This document shows, in pieces, positions 23,041-33,661 of a stretch of 64,000 nt of DNA. The DNA comes from Haloarcula laminariae. GTDB lineage: Archaea; Halobacteriota; Halobacteria; Halobacteriales; Haloarculaceae. Every line of letters begins with the position of its first letter. Position 1 is the stretch's first letter. Location: positions 496,001 to 560,000 of the forward strand of contig NZ_JAMZFY010000002.1 in assembly GCF_025457605.1 (NCBI RefSeq), written 5' to 3'. The notes below the pieces were generated by a model that was not told the origin of the DNA, did no database searches, and worked only from the letters and a program-made list of their open reading frames with translations. The position numbers and the translations under genes are program-made.

Positions 23041-23967
23041 ATGCAATCGGTCCATTCCCACTGTATGGTCGAGACGGCGCTCCCGTCGGCGGTGGCGGAG
23101 TATTTCGCGCCCGAACGGGAGACGCTGGCCGCATATCTCGACCAGGTGCCGGCACGACTCGACCCGACGGCGGGGGACCCTACCGTCGGCCCCGTCCACG
23201 CCCTGCCGTGGCTGTACGTCGCGGACCTGACCGGCTGGCGCGGGTTCGCCCTCGCACGGTTGCTCGCGGCCGAAAGGGACTGTCCCTGTTACCGGCTGTC
23301 GCCGCTGGCCCGCGACAGCGTCGACACGCTGTGGCGGGTGCTCGACCGGAGTAGCGAGGGGCCGGTCGTGCTCCACGTCGAGCTTCGGGGCGACACCGGC
23401 CCGGTGCCGGGGACACTCCGGGAGGCGCTGTGGCGGGGGTACGACCAGCCGGCAGGTGCCGACGACCCCGCCTCGGGCGACCCGGCCAACCTGCACGTCG
23501 TCTTCACCGATACGCGGCCGTCGAAGCGGCTCACGTCGCCGCTGCCGGACGCGACCGCGCCGGTCAGCGGGGCCGCGCTCTCGTATGCGCCCAGGGAGAG
23601 CATGACGCCCGAACACCCACACGGGACGACGACGCTCGCGTCCCCGCCCCGCCTCTCCGAGCGGACCGACCGGCTTCAGGCGCTGCTCTCGGCCGCCCTC
23701 GACGGCGTCGGGACCGACGAGGCGCGGGCGGCCTTCGTCGACAGCGCGGTCGAGGCGCTGGTCATCACCCACTCCACTATCGGTAAGCAGGACCTCCTGT
23801 TCGACGTATCGCCCCGAATCGCGCTGCAACACGGTCACCGGCTGGACTCGCTCGGGGTCGAGGGAACGCTCGCGGCGCTGCGGAAGGACCTGCTCGCACA
23901 GGTGCCACAGAGCCCGACCACCGGGGAGCTCCGACGGACGCTGGCGTCGCTGCTCGACGCCGACTAG
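23041..23967 (+). CDS. unrecognised 308-residue protein
   Basis: I do not recognise this family. The protein is soluble and acidic with no signal peptide or membrane segment. The N-terminal part has WLYVADLTGWRGFALARLLA, followed by alternating hydrophobic strands (VVLHVELRG, LHVVFTDTRPSKR) that recall a nucleotide-binding fold, but there is no Walker A or clear Walker B motif. The last 90 residues are helical and contain IGKQDLLFDVSPRIALQHGH, the most distinctive stretch. The ATG at 23041 is supported by a T-rich box about 28 bases upstream; an ATG at 23065 is possible. Its stop overlaps the M48 protease gene end by 4 bases. Confidence 0.65.
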   Translation: MQSVHSHCMVETALPSAVAEYFAPERETLAAYLDQVPARLDPTAGDPTVGPVHALPWLYVADLTGWRGFALARLLAAERDCPCYRLSPLARDSVDTLWRVLDRSSEGPVVLHVELRGDTGPVPGTLREALWRGYDQPAGADDPASGDPANLHVVFTDTRPSKRLTSPLPDATAPVSGAALSYAPRESMTPEHPHGTTTLASPPRLSERTDRLQALLSAALDGVGTDEARAAFVDSAVEALVITHSTIGKQDLLFDVSPRIALQHGHRLDSLGVEGTLAALRKDLLAQVPQSPTTGELRRTLASLLDAD

Positions 23968-24884
23968 CCGCGCCGTCGGGCCAGCCGCTCCAAGCGCGCG
24001 ACCCGGTCGTCCATCGGCGGGTGCGTCGACAGCAGCCGCGACAGCCGACTCTCCTCGGTACCGTGAACGTACAGCGGCGTCAGCGGCCCCAGGTCCGGGG
24101 TCGAGGCCCGTTCTATCTTCCGTAGCGCCCGAGCCAGTGCCAGCGGCTTCCCCGTCAACGCGGCGGCCCGGTCGTCGGCCGCCCACTCCCGGCGCCTGGA
24201 GTACGAGAGGACGAGCAGCGTCACGGCAAAGCCCGCCAGCGCGACGGCGCCCAGCGCCCCCCGGTGGGTCCGCCCGAGCAGCGACTGCGACCACGAGCCG
24301 GGGTCGCCACGGAGCAGGGCGACCGCCCGCGCGATGCCGCCGGTCAGTACCACCACCGGAAACAGGACGACACCGACCAGCCCGACGATGCTCTGGGTGA
24401 GGCTATAGCCCAGCGTCTGCACCAGCGCGTCCCGGCGCTCGAAGTGCGCCAGTTCGTGGGCCAGCAGCGTCTCCAGTTCGTCGAGCGACAGCAGGGCAAA
24501 GAGGCGCCGGTCGACGACGATGGCCCCGCCCGGTCCGCCGACGGCGAAGGCGTTGGGCACCGGGAGCCGCGCGACCAGCAGCGACGGTTCGCCGGCCCGC
24601 ATCCGCTCGGTCAGGCGGTCGTACCGACGGTACAGCGCCGGGGCCCGGGAGCGGGGCAACTCCACCGCGTCGAGCGACCGCTTGAGCCGCGCCGTTCCGG
24701 TCCAGTAGCTGAGGGCGCCAAAGAGCAGGGCCGTCCCGAGGACGGTGGCGACGACGACCATCACCGGTGGCCGCTGGGTCCACAGCGCGCGGAGGAGCCA
24801 GTAGCCGACGACGCCGGCGAGGAGGTAGATGACCAGCGTCCCCAGCCCTAACACTCCCAGCACCACCCGCCGACTGGAATTCAT
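23964..24884 (-). CDS. HtpX-like M48 membrane metalloprotease
   Basis: A 306-residue membrane protease. Two N-terminal membrane segments (8-32 and 40-62) precede the cytosolic zinc domain with HELAH at 143-147 and a downstream Glu in REWAADDRAA as the third ligand; two more membrane segments lie between them. The preceding FAVGGPGGAIVV and later THPPMDDRVARLERLA motifs are typical of HtpX. HtpX cleaves misfolded membrane proteins. The order matches active members and the length is normal. It is convergent with the unrecognised gene at 23041. Confidence 0.9.
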   Translation of the reverse strand: MNSSRRVVLGVLGLGTLVIYLLAGVVGYWLLRALWTQRPPVMVVVATVLGTALLFGALSYWTGTARLKRSLDAVELPRSRAPALYRRYDRLTERMRAGEPSLLVARLPVPNAFAVGGPGGAIVVDRRLFALLSLDELETLLAHELAHFERRDALVQTLGYSLTQSIVGLVGVVLFPVVVLTGGIARAVALLRGDPGSWSQSLLGRTHRGALGAVALAGFAVTLLVLSYSRRREWAADDRAAALTGKPLALARALRKIERASTPDLGPLTPLYVHGTEESRLSRLLSTHPPMDDRVARLERLARRRG

Positions 24885-24921
24885 GTGGGGCCGTAGGCGA
24901 CGGGCCGCGAAATTCCTTGGG

Positions 24922-25119
24922 TCAGCCCTCGTCGTCGGTCCGTTTCGCCAGTTCGGTGACGTTGACCTCCCAGTCGTGGGGCGACCCGCGGGTCCGGCAC
25001 TCCCAGGCGCCGCGAACGTCGACCCCCTCCTCGACGGCGGTCTCGACGAGCGCTGTGAGCGCTGCTTCGAACTCGGCGGGCGTGGTGATATCGACGGCTG
25101 ATTTGTAGTTGTCTTTCAT
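24922..25119 (-). CDS. small haloarchaeal protein, unknown function
   Basis: A 65-residue protein, MKDNYKSAVDITTPAEFEAA at its start, with a helix-rich N-terminal half and a beta-strand pair (RGAWECRTRG, DWEVNVTELAKR) at the end. The layout suggests a small alpha/beta domain, and similar short proteins occur across haloarchaea, but I cannot name the family. The ATG at 25119 is the natural start; a reading to 25161 adds an Arg/Gly/Pro-rich run unlike a protein N terminus. It follows the M48 protease start on the same strand side by 37 bases. Confidence 0.6.
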   Translation of the reverse strand: MKDNYKSAVDITTPAEFEAALTALVETAVEEGVDVRGAWECRTRGSPHDWEVNVTELAKRTDDEG

Positions 25120-25354
25120 GATCGGTGGCGCTCGGCCGCGACCCGAAGAAAGGGCGTCCATCGCCTCGCCGTGCTAATGTACGTGGCTGGTCTCCGCGAA
25201 GGGCGTTTATCCGTGTCGTCCTAGCACACCTGTCCACAAAGGTCTGCCGAGGGCATGGTGTATCATGCAAAACCGGAATTCGGGCGTGTCAACTCCGGCC
25301 TGGCTGGTGTGCCATGCCGCCGATATTTACGGCACACAGGCGAACCCTCACGTA

Positions 25355-26035
25355 ATGAGCGTCATTGCGACTCTGCGGGTCTCCGCCGACTGCTTCGAAC
25401 TGGGCCGGATACTCAGCGTCAGTTCCGGGTGTAGCATCGTCCTCGAGAACCTGGTTCCCCTCGGCGAGCAGGCCGTCCCCTTCTTCACTATCTTCGGTAC
25501 CGACGAGGGAAATGATTTCAGGACCGCGGTGCAGGACCACCCGTCCGTGTCGGATATCCAGCAGGTCAGTTCTCAAAACGACCGGACGCTGTTCGCTCTG
25601 GACTGGGACATTTCCGAGGACCGCCTGTTCCGGGGTATCCACGAAATGCAAGCCCACCTGTTGAGTGCCACTGGCGGCCGGGACACGTGGGAATTCGAGC
25701 TGCGATTCGCGTCTCACGAGCGTTTGAGCGAGTTCAAGGAGTACTGTTCGGACGCCAACATCGACCTCGAAGTCGGCCACATCTACAATCCGACCCGACC
25801 GGAGAGCGGCCCGTTCTACGGACTGACGCAGCGACAGCGGGACACGCTGGTCCGTGCGGTCCAGGGGGGCTACTACTCGCTGCCTCGGGAGCTGTCCACG
25901 CAGGACCTGGCCGAGGAGTTCGGCATCTCCGACCAGGCGGTGACCGAGCGGCTCCGCCGGGCCATCGTCGCGCTGGTGGACAACTCCCTGGTCGCGGCGA
26001 TGGAGGACGGGGAGTTCGAGGTACCCCAGCCGTAA
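25355..26035 (+). CDS. Bat-type (HTH_10) transcriptional regulator
   Basis: A 226-residue regulator of the bacterioopsin-activator group. Residues 1-150 form the sensor-like GAF-HTH-associated domain, here with the FGTDEGNDFRTAV and WEFELRFASHERLSEFKEYC stretches. The HTH_10 domain (about 160-215) includes YGLTQRQRDTLVRAVQGGYY and the recognition helix EFGISDQAVTERLRRAI. The ATG at 25355 (MSVIATLRV) is supported by the TATA-like cgatattta at 25320-25328. An in-frame ATG at 25265 would add 30 residues with no family match. It is convergent with a DUF7344 gene 9 bases away. Confidence 0.85.
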   Translation: MSVIATLRVSADCFELGRILSVSSGCSIVLENLVPLGEQAVPFFTIFGTDEGNDFRTAVQDHPSVSDIQQVSSQNDRTLFALDWDISEDRLFRGIHEMQAHLLSATGGRDTWEFELRFASHERLSEFKEYCSDANIDLEVGHIYNPTRPESGPFYGLTQRQRDTLVRAVQGGYYSLPRELSTQDLAEEFGISDQAVTERLRRAIVALVDNSLVAAMEDGEFEVPQP

Positions 26036-26044
26036 CGCGGCCCG

Positions 26045-26377
26045 TTACAGCCAGTCGGCCGGCAGCTCGTTCCGGTGGTCCGCTATCAGTCTGAGGACGG
26101 GTTCGATGTCCGCCCAGTCGGGCCCCTTCGATATTTTCCCGGTGTCCCGGTCCCACTCGATGAACCCCAGCTCTTCGAGCTTCGGCAGGTGTTCGTGGAA
26201 CAGCTCGACTTCCAATACTTCGGGTTCCAGCGGCGGGTCGATGATGTCGAGCGGGTCGCGGTCGGCGTCGTCCTGTGGGTTGTGTTCGAGCAGGGCCAGT
26301 AACAGCTCGCGGCGGTAGCTGTTGGACAACACCTCTAAGGCGTGACCCAGTTTGGTATCGCTCTCTTGGTGTGGCAC
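26045..26377 (-). CDS. DUF7344-type winged-helix protein
   Basis: A 110-residue small regulator-like protein. LGHALEVLSNSYRRELLLAL opens the winged-helix domain of the haloarchaeal DUF7344 family, followed by the recognition region ELFHEHLPKLEELGFIEWD and a wing. Members are thought to bind DNA. No ATG stands near the domain start; the GTG at 26377 (VPHQESDTKLG) gives the expected length, and the only in-frame ATG, at 26470, would add 31 residues rich in Cys and Tyr that do not resemble the family. The true start is therefore uncertain. It lies next to a hairpin-rich geneless region. Confidence 0.75.
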   Translation of the reverse strand: MPHQESDTKLGHALEVLSNSYRRELLLALLEHNPQDDADRDPLDIIDPPLEPEVLEVELFHEHLPKLEELGFIEWDRDTGKISKGPDWADIEPVLRLIADHRNELPADWL

Positions 26378-26721
26378 GGTCGATATATGTGTGGTAGGAG
26401 GATAGGTGGCGTAAGGGTTTGCTATGGTACACCATGCTCTGAAACACAAGTGGCAAGAAAAACACGGCATATCGGATATTTTGGAGGTTTGAACCGCTAT
26501 TTTCGACTGTCTGTGGCGCCAGTCGAGTTTCGACTGGACAGCGTGCTGTCCCTGAGTTGGGGAGAGTTCCGCGACAGCGAACGGATTTAATATAGCGTGA
26601 TACGATTTACTGCTGCCAGGCGGCGCTGTCTACCGAGGCGGCTGAAATAGCTATTCTCCCGGCTTTCGGCGCCGCTACGCGGCGTCTTACAGCTGCGGAT
26701 GCGTCGACTATCACGCCCCCC
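26378..26721. other. 344-bp geneless stretch with perfect hairpins
   Basis: No supported gene. It is AT-richer than its surroundings at 26430-26500 and 26585-26610. Two perfect inverted repeats stand back to back at 26519-26537 and 26537-26550, a third (cgccgc-tac-gcggcg) is at 26670-26684, 38 bases after the uvrC stop. An AT-rich motif at 26589-26604 resembles those at 21.9 and 22.9 kb. An 82-codon ORF at 26342 has no family features. Confidence 0.6.
26519..26550. repeat. two adjacent perfect hairpins
   Basis: The first has 8-bp arms (ccagtcga and tcgactgg) around gtt; the second has 6-bp arms (gacagc and gctgtc) around gt. They share the base at 26537. Nothing coding overlaps them. They could be part of a small RNA, a tandem operator or a transposon end remnant. 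Confidence 0.7.
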
Positions 26722-28455
26722 TCAGAGCCGCGTCCGAATCGTGTCGGCGGTGGCGCTCCCGACGCCCTCGACCTCGGTCAGCTCCGCGCTGTCGGCCGCG
26801 CGGATGCGCTCGACGCTACCGAACCGACGCAGTAGCGCTTTCCGCGTCTCGGGGCCGATGCCCGGCAGGTCGTCCAGCGGCGTCGACACCTCGTCACGCA
26901 GGGTCTGGTGGTACTGCACCGCAAAGCGGTGGGCCTCGTCCCGGACCCGCTGGAGGAGATGCAGATGGGGGGCGTCGTCGTCCCAGTCGTACACCCGGTC
27001 CGGCGTTATCACGAGTTCCTCGTCTTTCGCCAGTGCGACACACGGCACGTCCCAGCCGGTCTCGGCCAGGGCGTCCCGGGCCGCGCCCAGTTGCCCGTCG
27101 CCGCCGTCGATGAGCAACAGGTCGGGGTCGGGCCGGTCGTCCCGGCCCTCGATAGCGCGTTCGGCCCGCCAGCGGACCAGTTCGCGCATGTTTGCGTAGT
27201 CGTCGTTGCGCTCGGTGAGCTTCTTGCGCCGGTAGCCGCTCGTGTCCGGGTCGCCGGAGACGGCGAGGACGTTCGAGCCGACGGCGCTTTTGCCCTGGGC
27301 GTGGCTCACGTCGAACCCCTCGATGCGCTCGGGCCTGTCGATGCCCAGCGCGTCGGCCAGCGCCCCGACGCTGTCGTCCTGTCCCCCGCGCTGTCGCGCG
27401 TTCTTCAGCGCCAGTTCGACCAGCGTGGCCTCGCGGCCGGCCCCGGGGACCCCCAGCGTGACGCCCTCCGCGTCGAGCCACTGCTCTATCTCGGTGTCGG
27501 CGGGGTCCTCGGCACAGAGGATTCGGCTCGGTAGCTCGCGCTCGGCGTAGTACTGGGGGATGAAGGCCCGGTAGACACCGGCGGGCCCCTCGCCGTCGGG
27601 GGCGTCCAGCGTGTAGCGGTCCCGCTCGACGAGTTTGCCGCCCTCGGCGTGGAGGCGGGCGACGACCGCCCGGTCGCCCTCGACGACGGCGCCCAGCACG
27701 TCCGTCGTGGCCCCGCTTTTGGCGTCGCTGACGGCGGTGTCGCTTTCCCCGTGGAGGGCCTCGACGGCGCCCAGTTTGTCCCGCAGGTTCGCCGCCCGCT
27801 CGAACTCCTGGTCCTGGGACGCCCGTTCCATCGCCCGCCGGAGCGGGTCCGCCAGGACGCCGACCTCCCCCTCGAAGAACCGTTTCGCGCTCTCGGCGTC
27901 GGCGGCGTAGTCGGCCTCGCTGATTTCGCCGGTACAGGGCGCCGTACAGATACCCATCTCGTAGTCCAGACAGGGCCGCTCGCGGCCGCTGTACTTGTAG
28001 TCCGAACAGCCCCGGAGCCCGTAGGTCTCCCGCAGCGCCTTCACGACCGTCTCGACCCGCCCCTTGTCGGTGAAGGGGCCGTACACCGTCGCGCCCTCGT
28101 CGGGGTCACGGGTCACCTGGATGCGCGGGACGGGGTGGTCGGTCAGCTGGACCAGCGGGTAGGACTTGTCGTCTTTCAGCCGGACGTTGTACGGCGGCCG
28201 GTGGCGCTTGATGAGGTTGGCTTCGAGCAGGAGCGCCTGCGTCTCCGTGTCGGTGACCGCGAAGTCAAGCACCGCCGCCCGCTCGACCATCTTCGCGATG
28301 CGGCGGCTCCGCGGGTCGGCGTAGGAGCGCACCCGCTCGCGCAGCGAGACGGCCTTGCCGACGTAGAGGACTCTCCCGTCGTCGTCCTCGAACTGGTAGA
28401 TACCCGGCTCGTCGGGTAGCTCGCTCGCCCGGCGGCGCACGCCGTCTGTGTCCAT
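26722..28455 (-). CDS. uvrC: excinuclease UvrABC subunit C
   Basis: A 577-residue UvrC, which makes both incisions around damaged bases in nucleotide excision repair with UvrA and UvrB. The N-terminal GIY-YIG nuclease has [18 protein letters not shown] (Tyr20, Tyr31), the Cys-rich segment [21 protein letters not shown] follows (quoted here only as [13 protein letters not shown]), then the UVR helix pair near residue 205, the RNase H-like second nuclease domain ([21 protein letters not shown]) and a C-terminal helix-hairpin-helix pair ([31 protein letters not shown]). The length is slightly below the bacterial norm. UvrABC was acquired from bacteria by haloarchaea. No uvrA or uvrB in this window. 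Confidence 0.96.
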   Translation of the reverse strand: MDTDGVRRRASELPDEPGIYQFEDDDGRVLYVGKAVSLRERVRSYADPRSRRIAKMVERAAVLDFAVTDTETQALLLEANLIKRHRPPYNVRLKDDKSYPLVQLTDHPVPRIQVTRDPDEGATVYGPFTDKGRVETVVKALRETYGLRGCSDYKYSGRERPCLDYEMGICTAPCTGEISEADYAADAESAKRFFEGEVGVLADPLRRAMERASQDQEFERAANLRDKLGAVEALHGESDTAVSDAKSGATTDVLGAVVEGDRAVVARLHAEGGKLVERDRYTLDAPDGEGPAGVYRAFIPQYYAERELPSRILCAEDPADTEIEQWLDAEGVTLGVPGAGREATLVELALKNARQRGGQDDSVGALADALGIDRPERIEGFDVSHAQGKSAVGSNVLAVSGDPDTSGYRRKKLTERNDDYANMRELVRWRAERAIEGRDDRPDPDLLLIDGGDGQLGAARDALAETGWDVPCVALAKDEELVITPDRVYDWDDDAPHLHLLQRVRDEAHRFAVQYHQTLRDEVSTPLDDLPGIGPETRKALLRRFGSVERIRAADSAELTEVEGVGSATADTIRTRL

Positions 28456-28488
28456 CACCGGGGCGTAGTCGCTCGGCGGAGTTGAACG

Positions 28489-29097
28489 TCACGCCACGGC
28501 GTCGTCCGTCGGCGCGTCCGGCCGCTCGGGGGACGAGCCCAGGGCGGCCCGCAACCGGTCGAGTACCGCGTCGTCGTCCGGCGCCGCCAGTTCGATGTCG
28601 TCCCCGCCCGCGACGGCGACGACCAGCAGCCGCTCCCGGCTCCGGAGATACACCGCGAGGACGACGGCGCCGAACGCCAGCGCCAGGCCGCCGAACACCC
28701 GCATCAGGTCGTCGAGCTGCGCGAGCAGGCCGAGCATCGTCTGTAGCAGTCCCAGCATGCCGCCGATGCCGACGGCGCTCGCGGCCCCGTTGCTCTCGAG
28801 CGAGATGCCCTGGACCATCCCGTCGAGGCTGACGGTGAACCCGGCGACGAGGAGGGCGACGCCGACCACGATGGCTTTCACCGATAGTTCGAGGAACCGG
28901 AACTCGCCGCCGGTGTCGACCTCGACGCCGTCGACGTTGGGGCGGTCGACCTGGCTGAAGTTCGGCCCGTCCCGGTCGGGGGTAAAGGCCAGCAGCCGGT
29001 GGCTCGTCACGACCACGCCGCCGGCGCCGACGGGGACCCGCTCCTGTATCGACTCGCCGTCGTACAGGAGCTCCTCGACCCGTTCGACCCAGTCCAT
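28489..29097 (-). CDS. PH-like/membrane protein, unknown function
   Basis: A 202-residue protein. Residues 1-70 look like a small PH-type beta domain (VEELLYDGESIQERVPVGAG, GVVVTSHRLLAFTPD), a pattern seen in bacterial PH-domain membrane proteins. Two hydrophobic hairpins follow (about 82-105 and 120-175), and the C terminus is an acidic helix rich in Asp and Pro. I start at the ATG at 29097; the reading to 29154 would extend through the divergent promoter region. Function unknown; a membrane-associated role is inferred. It is divergent from a zinc-ribbon membrane protein. Confidence 0.68.
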   Translation of the reverse strand: MDWVERVEELLYDGESIQERVPVGAGGVVVTSHRLLAFTPDRDGPNFSQVDRPNVDGVEVDTGGEFRFLELSVKAIVVGVALLVAGFTVSLDGMVQGISLESNGAASAVGIGGMLGLLQTMLGLLAQLDDLMRVFGGLALAFGAVVLAVYLRSRERLLVVAVAGGDDIELAAPDDDAVLDRLRAALGSSPERPDAPTDDAVA

Positions 29098-29176
29098 ACA
29101 GTAGGTAGTCTCGTCTTCGGTTATGAATGTGGCCCCGACCCCAACGGCTAACATAGGGTCCTACCGAACGTATCGT

Positions 29177-29665
29177 ATGGTCTCTGACCCCCGCTGTCCG
29201 GAGTGTACCGGGAAGGTCAGCTCGACGGCGACGTGGTGTATGCACTGCGGCGCGGACTTCCCGAACGCTATCGACGCCGACAGCGGGCGCCCCGTCCAGG
29301 ACCGCGCGGACGGGAAGGCGGCCTACGAGTCGTCGGTCGACGGCGGGAGCAGCGACGCCCAGACGGTCGGCTTCCTCGTCGCCGTCTTCGGGCTGGTGAC
29401 GCTGCCCTTCGTCACCCCGCCCGACGTGACGCTGCTCTACGTCGCGGCCGCCGTCGGCGCGGGCCTGTACGCCGCCGGACAGTCCTCGCTGGGACAGGCG
29501 GCCTCCCGGGGCGGTTTCGCGCTGGCTGTGGCGCCTCTGGCTATCTGGACGCTCTCGCTGGCGCTGTCGGGCCCCGCCGACCTCTCGTTTACCGCGCTGC
29601 TGGGGCCGCTGGCGTACGCCCTCGTGGTCTCGGCGCTCGGCAGGGCCGCACAGACCGTCGACTGA
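29177..29665 (+). CDS. zinc-ribbon membrane protein
   Basis: A 162-residue protein. Its first 30 residues form a zinc ribbon, CPEC (Cys7, Cys10) and CMHCG (Cys21, Cys24), followed by an acidic linker and four membrane segments from about residue 60 to the end. This order (N-terminal double-zinc ribbon fused to a membrane domain) is common in haloarchaea, with unknown function. The ATG at 29177 is 79 bases from the divergent start at 29097. Confidence 0.75.
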   Translation: MVSDPRCPECTGKVSSTATWCMHCGADFPNAIDADSGRPVQDRADGKAAYESSVDGGSSDAQTVGFLVAVFGLVTLPFVTPPDVTLLYVAAAVGAGLYAAGQSSLGQAASRGGFALAVAPLAIWTLSLALSGPADLSFTALLGPLAYALVVSALGRAAQTVD

Positions 29666-29734
29666 CACCGCCGACCGGGGGCCAGTGCCGTATCAAAACT
29701 ACCATGCCACCTGGCCCGAAAGTGCCGCTACAAG

Positions 29735-30853
29735 GTGGCTCCCGTGACTAAGAAACAGGAATACACAGACGACTACACGGACAAGACGCTGTATATCCCC
29801 GGCCCGACCGAGGTGCGCGAAGACGTCATCGAGGAGATGGCCCAGCCGATGTTCGGCCATCGGATGGACCGGATGACCGACCTCTACACGACCATCGTGG
29901 AGGACACCAAGGAGTTCCTCGGCACCGACAACGAGGTCGTCATCCTCACGGCCTCCGGCACCGAGTTCTGGGAGGCTTCGACGCTCAATCTCGTCGACGA
30001 AAACATCCTCGTCCCGACCTGTGGCAGCTTCAGCGAGCGCCACGCCAACGTGGCCGAACGGCTCGGCAAGGACGTCGACCGGCTCGAATACGAGTGGGGC
30101 GAGGCTGTCAAGCCCGAGGACATCCGCGAGGAACTCGAGACCAGCGACAAGCAGTACGACGTGGTCGCCACGGTCATGAACGAGAGCTCCACCGGCGTCC
30201 GCAACCCCGTCGAGGAGATCGGCGACATCGTCGACGAGTACCCCGACACCTACTTCGTCGTCGACGCAGTGTCGTGTCTCGGCGGCGACTACGTCGACAT
30301 CGACGAACACGGCATCGACGTCATCTTCGCCTCCACGCAGAAGGCCTTCGCCATGCCCCCCGGGCTGGCCGTCTGTGTCGTCAGCGACGAGGCCTACGAC
30401 CGGGAACTCGAACGGGACCAGGCCTCCTGGTACGGCGGCTTCCAGCGGACCCTCGACTACTACGACCGGAAGGGTCAGACCCACTCGACGCCCGCCATCC
30501 CCATCATGCTGGCCTACCGCAAGCAGATGAAGTACATGCTCGAAGAGGGCCACGAGGCCCGCGACCAGCGCCACAAGGAGATGACGGAGTACGTCCACGA
30601 CTGGGCCCGGGAGCACTTTGACCTGTTCGCCGAGGAGGGGTACGAGTCCCAGACGGTGACCTGCATCGAGAACACCCAGGACATCGACGTGGCCGCGACC
30701 GTCGAGCAGGTCAGCGAGGAGTACGACATGGCCTTCTCCAGTGGCTACGGCGACCTCAGCGAGGAGTCGTTCCGCATCGGCCACATGGGCGAACACACCG
30801 TCGAGTCCATCAAGGAACTGACCGACGCCATCGAGGACGTCGCGGACCTGTAG
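29735..30853 (+). CDS. PLP-dependent class V aminotransferase (alanine-glyoxylate/serine-pyruvate type)
   Basis: A 372-residue fold-type I aminotransferase. The start YIPGPTEVREDVIEEM is the hallmark of the alanine-glyoxylate/serine-pyruvate aminotransferase group; the PLP Asp lies in FVVDAVSCLGG (Asp177) and the Schiff-base Lys in FASTQKAFAMPPG (Lys203). It may convert glyoxylate and alanine to glycine and pyruvate, or use serine or phosphonates; the exact pair is not set by sequence. The start is a GTG at 29735 or 29744; no in-frame ATG exists close by. Confidence 0.85.
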   Translation: MAPVTKKQEYTDDYTDKTLYIPGPTEVREDVIEEMAQPMFGHRMDRMTDLYTTIVEDTKEFLGTDNEVVILTASGTEFWEASTLNLVDENILVPTCGSFSERHANVAERLGKDVDRLEYEWGEAVKPEDIREELETSDKQYDVVATVMNESSTGVRNPVEEIGDIVDEYPDTYFVVDAVSCLGGDYVDIDEHGIDVIFASTQKAFAMPPGLAVCVVSDEAYDRELERDQASWYGGFQRTLDYYDRKGQTHSTPAIPIMLAYRKQMKYMLEEGHEARDQRHKEMTEYVHDWAREHFDLFAEEGYESQTVTCIENTQDIDVAATVEQVSEEYDMAFSSGYGDLSEESFRIGHMGEHTVESIKELTDAIEDVADL

Positions 30854-30908
30854 CGCGCCCGGCCGTCGAGTCCGTACATTGATGTGACCGGTTTCGGTAC
30901 GTCTCTCT

Positions 30909-33661
<2,753 letters not shown>

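Noticed and set aside
23041-23967. Reading the unknown protein as an AAA+/STAND ATPase
   Set aside because: The strand pattern is suggestive, but there is no GxxxxGK[ST] and no clear Walker B acidic pair, so naming it an ATPase would be unsupported.
22951-24294. A 447-codon minus-strand ORF running from the M48 protease gene into the unknown gene
   Set aside because: It overlaps two supported genes in other frames, is Arg/Gly-rich and has no domain.
26342-26590. 82-codon plus-strand ORF in the hairpin-rich gap
   Set aside because: No domain, unusual composition for a haloarchaeal protein (not acidic) and it overlaps the start of the DUF7344 gene and the hairpins.
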